Below are positions 56,637 through 64,000 of a DNA stretch of 64,000 bases, one piece after another; position 1 is the stretch's first letter; every line of letters begins with the position of its first letter. The notes beneath the pieces are model-generated. The model had not been told where the DNA came from and searched no databases. It was given only the letters and a program-made list of their open reading frames with translations. The position numbers were made by a program, and so were the translations under genes. Origin of the DNA: Micropterix aruncella (lineage: Eukaryota > Arthropoda > Insecta > Lepidoptera > Micropterigidae); the NCBI GenBank assembly GCA_944548615.1, contig OX155961.1, positions 29,866,770 through 29,930,769 of the forward strand, given 5' to 3'.

Positions 56637-57545
56637 TTCAACCAAAGTGTGGTTTAGCCCCAACAGGAAATCTGTGTACCAAATTTCTAATAATACTTTA
56701 ATTCCAATATTTCGAGATTGAAATATATTGAGATGAGGTGGACCAATTTTAACCACAAACTTTTGCCATGACCAAATGACGCCTGCATGACAAATTTCAT
56801 CTCAATGGGATCAATTGTTTGGGTGCTATCGTGAAGGAACACACTCCCGCACACACAGTCATACTTCAGTCTGGAAACAGTCTTAATCGTCTCGGGGGGA
56901 GGTGGGGGAGGGGGGGGGTTAAAATGTATACATAATGTATGAATAATACATAATAATACAATATGTATATACATATGTACAACATAATACAAACGATAAC
57001 ATAATGTATGTTCGTAAAAACTTGCACAGGTTCCGTAGGTTGGGTGACATTCACAATAGGAACACCAGGTTTAAAAATAAACTAGCCATTACGGGCTCTA
57101 GGTTAGCAAAAGTGAGTAAATCTTTCATTGGAGACGGTGTTCGCTTTTATAACACTTTGCCTCAGGAACTAACCCTTTTACCAGACACTAAATTTAGAAA
57201 AATTGTTAAAGATACTTTGTGCTCTAAAGGCTATTATAAAATTGAAGATTTTTTAAGCGATACATTGGTCTGGTCAAGTCGTTGTTGTTTAACATAGCTA
57301 TGAAAACCATTTGTAGAGTGTTATTATTATTATTACTATAACGTAAAGCCATTGATTATATAGTGTAGTAATCAATGCTTAAGCCTACAAGCAAGGCATA
57401 GTCTACTTCGAATAAAAATCTATCTATCTATCTATCTATTAATCTGTCTTCCTCTCCATTTTTTTAGCGCGTTCACAATACTTTACCCTGTCGTCGGTTG
57501 AAAGACTGGTAAAGTAAAAATGCGTTTTTTTTTCGTTAAAAAAAA
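56637..57545 (-). repeat. Family B repeat, copy B5, split by a LINE
   Basis: 56637-56928 and 57446-57545 are the two halves of an inverted family B copy (CATGACCAAATGACGCCTGC; GCGCGTTCACAATACTTTAC). Confidence 0.7.
57004..57445 (+). pseudogene. LINE RT C-terminus and 3' end with (TCTA)n tail
   Basis: The 97-codon frame 57004-57297 includes DIHNRNTRFKNKLA, FIGDGVRFYNTLPQEL and DTLCSKGYYKIEDFL, the typical C-terminus of a CR1/Jockey-like LINE. The 3' UTR ends in (TCTA)n at 57417-57440. It is inserted in family B5. No stop interrupts the fragment, but ~90 percent of the element is absent. Confidence 0.75.
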
Positions 57546-58444
57546 AGAAGCGCTAGAGCTATAGCCAAAAGCGGTGAGTTGGCAGCACTGCCCAGGCTGG
57601 TCTGCTGACATTTACATTTATTGTCATATTCGATGCTTATTGAACACGATTGGGACGACCCACAATGGAATCTTGACAATCAATTTTCGGTAGTCACACG
57701 ATGCCCTTGTCCTTCGCCCGATCGCTATCCAGAGTGGGCTCGGACATGTCCGTCTGCCGGTTCAAGGTTGAGAGGCCGCCGTCTCGCTTCACAGTCGGTC
57801 TAGTTCTAAGCTTCCCAACCTTTTCGGGAACTCTAGCATTCGATTAGATTTGTGAGTCAGATTTCGGTGTCGTTTCTAGGAAAAACTCATCACTATACTC
57901 TCTATACTCTCATTTGCCGGGTTCTCTATATATGGTAGGTAATCAATGACCCAAGTACGACGTAAAAATACATTTATACAACTATATGTTTTATGTTGTG
58001 AGAGAAATACATAGACAAAATTTGGTAAAAATGCTCAAAAAGGCTTTTTCTGTTAGTATAATATGTAATAGTCGCTATAAGAACACTAAACAAATTGGAA
58101 ATATGTCGAAGTTCGCTATTTAGTTTTGTACTAAAATTCGTCCAAAAATCAATTGGTTGTTTATATTTGCAGATTCCTTATATTTTGCTATATTTTACTG
58201 AAAAACTAATACTTTTTTAAATATTTCCAATCTCTTTAGAGTATTTATCAACTTATAAACTTATAAATTGAAGCTGGAATGTTATTTTAAAAATCGGAAT
58301 ATCAAAATCATCATTATCATTTTGCCTCGTTTTATGGATCTGCGTATTTCCCAAAAGCTCTAGTAAACTATTGAATAAAACTTTAATCACAGAAACTTTC
58401 AGCCTTTATCTAACTATTGGTATAAAGTTGATGTTAAAACCATT
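57546..58444. other. No gene seen
   Basis: A 60-codon frame at 57621-57803 in a GC-richer patch (57640-57800) was not recognised. Confidence 0.35.
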
Positions 58445-59075
58445 GATTAGATTGCTCAATGCTACAATATGTTTTGGCAACTCTTCTACGCCGGCAACAT
58501 CCAGGTGACACTGATAGCATTGCCTGGCGTAACTAATAGCAATTTATTTGGTCATTTATAATAATAATAATAATGAACAGTTTTGTATAAAGGAATGATT
58601 GATTATAAAAATCAAATAATGTAACCAGTGATAACAATAATAACATTCAATTGTTAGTGCCATCTATCGCATTTTTTATAGTCTCAGGGCGTAATTATTA
58701 CGTATTGAAACCTGTATACCAAACTATAAATTGACATATTTATGAATAATAAATTATATTAAAATATTTAAAGCTATGATTTAAAAGTTCCTTTGTTGTC
58801 ATAATATTATTTTAATTCGAGATAGGGACCGTATAGGTATAGTATACCAAATCCGTGTATATCAAATCTGTATCTGGTATACTGTGGTATAGGCGTGTAT
58901 ATTGCGCCGCCATATTGCCTTACCACGAACGCGCCATATTGAACATAAGAGAAGATTAAATAATGTTTGCAACTATGAGTGCAATCTGCACTTTGCGTTT
59001 CGTAGTAAAATCCTAGCTACTAAATCGTAGTACGACGTTGAGCAATTTAATACGCTATATAATCAATGACAATGA
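58445..59075 (+). repeat. Family N repeat, copy N4 (uninterrupted)
   Basis: ACGCCGGCAACATCCAGGTG ... GCCATCTATCGCATTTTTTA ... AAATCCTAGCTACTAAATCG ... AATTTAATACGCTATATAAT. Use as the reference for N1 and N3 insertions. Confidence 0.75.
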
Positions 59076-59131
59076 TGTTAAAACATTTTATTTTGATTAT
59101 GCGATGCGATGTTTAGGGTGGTACCCTTATG

Positions 59132-59770
59132 CCTCCTCTACACATCGACAGATGCATCAGCAGTTTATATCTACGGATGCGTCCGCCGAGGTGTATAAGG
59201 GGGTATTTACTCGTCTGTGGTACAGGTATTTAACGTCGGCCGATGCGTCTGCCACTTATCCGTTTGTTGTCGGTTTTTCCGACACAGATCAAAGGGTGGC
59301 AGATCGAACGCAAGGCGTCTGTCCACACGTCTGCCGATTCATCAGTATTGCGCGGAAAGTCAATGAGAGTACACAAATGCTTGGTTTTTTCTCGACGTTT
59401 AAAATGGCCGCTAATATGTTCACTGAGGAAACTTTCAAGTTCATAATTGTATCAAACTGAAAACTGATTATGGGACCCCAAAAATAAGTACCACAAAATA
59501 TTTCAGATTAATGATGCGTGGAAACGTATTGGTGATACGATGGGTGTTCCGGTATATGAATTGAAATAGAAAAAAAGATAATATTTTAGCAACATTTAGG
59601 TTCAATTTATAAAAAATGCGTCTGCGGTATTTTTTTGCGGCACGAGTTGCGTCTTTCGAGGTTGAGCACAGATTGAATGACTCACGGACGTGTGGACGTA
59701 TCGCAAACGTATCGCCACGGATACGTTTGCTGATCCAACTGCGAATGCATCTGTCGATGTGTGGAGGAGG
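59132..59770. mobile_element. Nonautonomous DNA element with 26-bp TIRs and GATGCGTC-type repeats
   Basis: Left end 59132-59157 (CCTCCTCTACACATCGACAG...) and right end 59745-59770 are inverted with one mismatch in 26. Inside, GATGCGTCYGCC, GTCTGCC and complementary GGCAGAC-like words recur. No target duplication is certain. The 140-codon plus frame 59038-59460 and the 112-codon minus frame run through these repeats and across the left end, so they are not taken as genes. Confidence 0.65.
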
Positions 59771-59854
59771 TATTGGGCGTGTACAAACAGGAGACTCTTC
59801 GATCAATCTATTTGTGTAAATGCTTAGTTTTAAGTTTACGTTTTTAAAAAAATC

Positions 59855-60920
59855 CAGAAAAAATCATTCATGATCAGAGTTCATTTCAAGAAGATTCCAA
59901 CAAGCCCAAACGCAGCTAAGATACGTTGTTCCGTTATAGAATTCGAGTGCCAACCTTCCGGCCCCATTATCCTGGTATTCTTTAATGGCCAGAGTCCATC
60001 TCAAAGCAACTAGGGTTGCCGACTACAGCGGGCGAGCCCGTCACCTCAGGAAGTTTTAACGATTAGTCGTTCTATCTCCCTGGAGTGAGCGCAGAAGACT
60101 TGAGGACAAAACAGTCCACCGTCTAGCTCTGCCACGAGCCCGTAAGAGGCCAACGCCTTAACCACGAGGTAGCCAGGAGTGTTTCCCGGCGGGCCTACAC
60201 TCACGCCCTTACTTCCAATTGTGACCAGATTACTCCGGTCTCTCGATTGGTTACGAGTGCGAGGTCGCTTGCGCGGTCCTCTCCCTTACAAAGCGGTGAA
60301 ACGGTGTATACCGAATCTATCGCGGACCACGGCATCCTTTGCCCGGCTGTTCACCCAGGATCGCGTAGCCGATGGTCGTTTCAAGAGCAGTCGCCGTAAG
60401 GTCCGCGACCACCCCCGCTCTATAGGAAACAGTACTGCTTCCAGACTCCCCCGACTGTTAGTCAGAGTGCACAATCGATTGGCTTATGCCGCACGGTGCG
60501 CAGACCGTCCAAGAGTGCCAGAAGGTTGATTCCCAGGGGAAACTAACCATAGGGCAAGAGTCCTACCCAGGCTCGCACTTCATGCGTGGAGGCCGTCGGA
60601 TAGGTGTTGACCCGTGAGTGTGACGAACCCTGAACAGAATGGGTCTTCGTGGCCAACTCAGCAAGGGCCCATTAACTCCCCCATCTCAAGGCAATTTTAA
60701 CAAGCCCAAACGCGGCTCGGATACTTTTTTCCGCTGTGCAGTTCCTGTGACTACCTTCCGACTTCATCCTCAGATCAGCCCGATAATACCATATTATTGT
60801 ATTGTCATCAGAACTACACAACAATTGTCAATATTAACGTTGATACGACAATCAGAAATGGTTGAATTTTTTTTCCTGATTCCATTAGGTACAGGCTACA
60901 TACATAGCGGTGGACCTAAT
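59855..60920 (+). repeat. Family J element, copy J3, split by A8
   Basis: 59855-60009 (CCCAAACGCAGCTAAGATAC, CAACCTTCCGGCCCCATTAT) and 60681-60920 (CAAGCCCAAACGCGGCTCGG, CTTCCGACTTCATCCTCAGA, CCTAATAAAAGTGTCC). Confidence 0.7.
60010..60680 (-). mobile_element. Family A retroposon, copy A8 (671 bp), nested in family J
   Basis: Precisely bounded by CCATCTCAAAGCAA (59996-60009) and CCATCTCAAGGCAA (60681-60694), a 14-bp target duplication with one difference. Family J sequence continues on both sides. It includes the TTCG-loop stem (here GCGGG-CGAG-CCCGT on plus) and the GGGCCCATTAACTCCC end. The plus-strand 116-codon frame at 60179-60529 is the family's antisense frame. Confidence 0.93.
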
Positions 60921-61074
60921 AAAAGTGTCCTAAAAGAAGTAAATATATTAAAAAAGGATAAAAAAACCAAAGCCGTTATATTTATAATTATTTTATTACG
61001 GGTTTTTATGGACTATTTGTGATTTAAGTATCTATCCATATATATACATGAATATTTTCGGAATATACTTAATC

Positions 61075-61515
61075 AGACCTTTCAATTGAATGAATGAATG
61101 AATGAAAATCTCTTTATTGCACAATAAAAATAAGGTACAATGGCGGACGTATTGCTACATTACATCTACATTACATCTTATTGCTACATTACATTACATA
61201 TCCTTCAGTCAACCAACATCATGAAACCTACCGGACTTATTGCTACATTACAATATCTTCCAGTCAACCATTTGATACTAAACACGATACATATATCTTA
61301 ATTTATTGACATTTAGACAATTAGATGAATATTTATTTGATAGTTGGACAGTTTACGTAGGTACCCTATGACACTCGGGATGACAGCGATTCTAACAATA
61401 CCACACACTTCTAAATCGGTTCATGTGTTTAGAACTTATGGTGGACTAAAGAAACGGAAAACATACATAGATGAACCCTGAACATATTTTACTCCTTTTT
61501 TTTGGACATCGTGTA
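61075..61515 (-). repeat. Family E repeat with internal (GAAT)n and duplicated ATTGCTACATTACAT words
   Basis: CAGACCTTTCAATTG, TTAATTTATTGACATTTAGA, CCCTATGACACTCGG, CTTCTAAATCGGTTCATGTG and TTTTGGACATCGTGTAAAAA. A LINE-like 3' fragment (CTCTTTATTGCACAATAAAA, 61110-61250) is inserted in it. Confidence 0.65.
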
Positions 61516-61943
61516 AAAAGGCCATTTTATCTGAAACTAATAATAGTGTGTTCAAAAAAACTTCTATCAATTTTATTCAGCTGCTAGAAAAAGATTTTTA
61601 TTTCTTTTTATTTTAACTGGAACAAGAGTAAGACGGTATCCCTTATAGTTGGAAACCGATGATCTAGCTTGACCTAGCTCGTCTTTGTACTATATTATTA
61701 TATTGTACGGTTCTAAAATGATCGCATTGTTTTGGCAGTCACGCATCGCCATTGGCAGATTTTTTTCACAACTAGTCTAACGTTACTATTTCGTTTTTTC
61801 ATTGACGCTTACGTAACGTTCGCGGAAATAGCAAAACGCTATAAAACCAGTTTCATTGTTTGAAATGGCGAACGCGACAAAACTGTTCGTTTTCGATTTT
61901 CAATGATTTTTCGCTGCTTAAGGCGCTGATATACGACTTTAAT
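61516..61943. other. No gene; flank of the Mutator-like locus
   Basis: Unmatched sequence. It should be outside the transposon if 61944 is its end. Confidence 0.35.
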
Positions 61944-62262
61944 GATTTTAAACTGATAATTACGTCTAAACGAGTACTGCTTACGATTCGAAAAAAATAT
62001 ATGTTAAACAAGAGCATTTACCTAATATTCTAATCTGTGAATATTTTAGATTTTGTTTATATTACATAGTGTAATTAATTTGGGAAATGAGGTCTAACCG
62101 AACACAAAAACGAGAATTACGCAAATACTATCTAGTGTATTATTATGAAACCTGCACCATTTTAAAGATAATTTAATTATCTATCTTCTTATCTGTGAAT
62201 TTTTTCGAAAAGTCAAAGAATAATATCCGATTTTGCTTATTCGAACAAAATTGGTGCGCGAG
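61944..62262 (+). mobile_element. 5' flank/terminal region of the Mutator-like gene, repeated elsewhere
   Basis: This stretch directly upstream of the TATA box matches the reverse complement of 26815-27151 at roughly 90 percent by eye. Similarity begins abruptly at TTAATGATTTTAAACTG (61944) and fades near the TATA box. An abrupt shared edge next to a transposase-like gene is what an element terminus would look like. No far terminal repeat can be seen because the window ends. Confidence 0.55.
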
Positions 62263-62263
62263 T

Positions 62264-62297
62264 TATAAAGCGGGCCTCGCCGGCGACGAGAGTCAGT
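62264..62297 (+). promoter_or_regulatory. Core promoter: TATA box plus TCAGT initiator
   Basis: TATAAAG at 62264-62270 is followed by TCAGT at 62293-62297. The initiator A (62295) is 31 bp after the first T of the TATA box, the usual insect spacing. The predicted 5' UTR to the ATG at 62374 is about 79 nt. An upstream ATG at 62297-62299 opens a short frame that closes before the main start. The match in motif and spacing is seen directly; use as a promoter is inferred. Confidence 0.6.
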
Positions 62298-62373
62298 ATG
62301 ACCGCGACCACTGTCACGGGTAGATGCTGACGCTGCGCTCCGAACGAGATAAATTACGATAATTAAAAACAAA

Positions 62374-64000
62374 ATGGCCAGAAACTCAAAAATTTTAAAA
62401 CTTAAACACAGTATATTAGAGAAAAATAGATTATTAAGGTAAGTAACGTGTTTTAGTGTATTATTACGTGTATATTATTACCATTTGTCTACTCCGATGC
62501 TCTTTGCCTGACGTCAAATTGGGGTGACCACACGAATAGGATTCGTGCAACAATTTAACTAATTAACACATAAAATAAATCACTTCTTTTATTTTATAAA
62601 CTGACGTGATTACTGTTATTATTTTAGGCGAATACGAAACAACACTAATTCTGAAGATGTAAATTCACAGACGAGGTGGTAAACAGTGTAGGTAAACAAA
62701 ACTACATCAAAAGGTAATGCTCACAGGTAAATGCATACCTAATTTAATATTTTGATTTTAGTGTAATTCGAACAATATTATGTTTTATCAGAACTTGAAA
62801 GTTTTATCTGAACTGAATATTATTTTGAATTTATTCAGAATATTATTTTGAAATTAAATATCAAACTTGAATATTGAATTTGAAAATCGATTTAGGGCCG
62901 ATTTCTATATGAAACCCGCAAGTAAAAGTACAAATATAAGTTGAACCATCGGTTTACTAAATTCATTCGTAAAGCGACAAAATTTAATTCGGGTTTTCGT
63001 AGTATGACGTAAATTATACTTTGTTTGGAGGGGGTTGTTTTTGTTGCAAAAAGATAATTATGGGTTTTAGCCAAAAATTTAGTAGTAATAATAATAAACC
63101 TACTTATAACATAGTTACGCGCATCCCTGACTCACTGACTGACTTTGTAACGCTGTAGGTAAAGACAGTATTTTTTTTAATTTGTCAGTTTTTAAACTTG
63201 AAATGCTACTTCGAATTTCAAACTTGAAATTGTGAAATTTTGAATTTCGAACTTGACATTCTACTACGAATTTCAAACTTGAAATTCTACTTCGAATTTC
63301 GAACTTGACATTTTACATCGAATTTCGAACTTGACATTCTACTACGAATTTCGAACTTGAAATTCTACTTCGAATTTCGAACTTGACATTTTACTTCGAA
63401 TTTCGAACTTGACATTCTACTTCGAATTACGAACTTAACATTCAAGTTCGAATTTCGCACTTGACATTTTGAAATTCGGAATTTCGGTTAAATTTCGATA
63501 ATTTCGGGATTCGAATTAAAATTTCGAAATTTTGGACTTAGCTAAGGATTCCATTATAGCATTCATGGTTTGCTCGATATTCAAACTCAGCACTCGTAGA
63601 AAAACGACCCTTACTTTGTTTTTGCAGGAATAACTATACCTAATATCATTGTTTATCTATGTGTAGATCTGAAGTGAACGAAACAACAATTGCTGAGGAG
63701 GAAGCCTTGCATATTGGTACAGAAAATGAGAAGTCATTCTCTGACAGGTCAAAGCATGATTATTATTACTGTGACATCAGCATAACTTGCGCATAGCTTT
63801 CTGTTGTACCTATCATATGTTTTGTTTGTAGAAAACCGACAATGTCAATTACAGAATTCTTATTAGGTGTATTTTCTTTTCAGGGTGAATGGAGAAGTAT
63901 CAATGGAATGCGAATATTGAATATAACACAGTTTTTTAAAGAGCTTCAACAAATATCTTCACATGGGAGTTTGAAAGACTGTGGTTTGAAATCAATAGAA
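62374..64000 (+). CDS. Spliced gene, 5' part: Mutator-like transposase-domain protein (partial, runs off window)
   Basis: Four exons can be joined in one frame. Exon 1 is 62374-62438 (ATG, basic N-terminus MARNSKILKLKH..., donor AAG|GTAAGT). Exon 2 is 62628-62675 (acceptor TTTTAG, weak donor GTGGTA). Exon 3 is 63667-63747 (acceptor GTGTAG, acidic, donor GTCAAA). Exon 4 is 63832 to the window end (acceptor TTTGTAG). All three junctions are phase 2 and the frame stays open. Exon 4 contains GEWRSINGMRILNITQFF, then KELQQISSHG and a Cys. This resembles the beginning of the arthropod Mutator-like transposase domain (pattern G-R-I-x-x-I-x-x-F-x-x-L followed by H...C), as recalled and not searched. 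A stronger-looking acceptor at 63883 (TTTTCTTTTCAG) would give the same domain frame only with a different upstream phase. The 5' flank is repeated at 26815-27151, which supports a transposon origin, but a domesticated host gene cannot be excluded. Confidence 0.55.
63197..63480. repeat. 26-bp tandem repeat inside intron 3 region
   Basis: About ten imperfect units of roughly 26 bp, each carrying CTTGACATTCTAC and the short palindrome TTCGAATTTCGAA. The array lies between exons 2 and 3 of the Mutator-like gene. Units alternate mainly GACATT and GAAATT. Confidence 0.85.

Noticed and set aside
59038..59460. 140-codon plus-strand frame as a gene
   Set aside because: It crosses the left end of a TIR element and runs through its internal octamer repeats; the opposite strand and another frame are also open, and no domain is visible.
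60639..61022. 127-codon plus frame
   Set aside because: It is a chimera of the family A end, family J and AT-rich flank.
63868..63884. 17-nt intron before the transposase-like domain
   Set aside because: GTGTATTTTCTTTTCAG is far too short to be spliced; the frame reads through it. It may be a competing acceptor only.

Overview
This window looks like a repeat-saturated, AT-rich arthropod nuclear genome, most likely a moth or butterfly. That reading rests on tRNA-derived SINEs, Helitron-type elements with A|TC...CTAG|T ends, many decayed non-LTR retrotransposon 3' ends, a spliced gene with GT-AG introns, and a TCAGT-type insect initiator. There are no bacterial operons, ribosome binding sites, rRNA genes or CRISPR arrays. 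No gene was matched to a named host gene. The lineage assignment is an inference from repeat style, not from a marker gene.

Two coding loci stand out. (1) At 48296-50239 (minus) there is an uninterrupted reverse transcriptase-RNase H reading frame of a 5'-truncated non-LTR retrotransposon, bounded by a perfect 15-bp target-site duplication. (2) At the right edge (62264-64000, plus) there is the 5' part of a spliced gene with a TATA box, an initiator and four in-frame exons. Its last visible exon resembles the start of an arthropod Mutator-like transposase domain, and the gene runs off the window. Its 5' flank recurs, inverted, at 26815-27151.

The rest is layered mobile DNA. Letters are names given here. 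Family A is a GC-rich ~660-bp unclassified retroposon with at least 11 copies, 12-15 bp target duplications, 5' truncation, no poly(A) and a terminal stem closed by a TTCG loop. Families B, D, E, G, H, J, K (Helitron), L, N, P, Q, R and S are shared repeats. F is a tRNA-derived SINE with four copies. Several TIR elements are single-copy here: 15499-16257 with perfect 30-bp ends, 39789-41053 Harbinger-like, 59132-59770, and the foldback 38677-38880. About a dozen LINE 3' coding relics are scattered at 100-607, 2470-3115, 13774-14540, 24440-24635, 30109-30957, 35862-36050, 36185-36615, 42440-43075, 53715-54150 and 57004-57440.

Region by region: 1-4 kb LINE relics and family N; 4-7 kb families A and B, a small Helitron and a local duplication; 7.0-7.65 kb an isolated CpG-rich promoter-like block; 7.7-9.9 kb family L; 12.4-12.8 kb a non-repeat block with two consensus RFX X-boxes; 13.5-15.1 kb SINE and LINE relics; 15.5-16.3 kb the 759-bp TIR element; 16.5-25.6 kb families A, J, B, R, F and H; 26.7-27.9 kb a palindrome, the transposon 5' flank and a GGCTGC-rich block; 28-36.7 kb families D, E, J and LINE relics; 37.2-43 kb Helitron, SINE with foldback, Harbinger-like element, B, D and LINE; 43-47 kb a family A cluster between two P repeats; 47.8-51 kb a short-palindrome-rich element split by the intact LINE; 52-61.5 kb families N, A, K, B and J; 61.9-64 kb the spliced transposase-like gene.

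Host regulatory content is limited to two candidates (7020-7650 and 12440-12780), and neither is proven.
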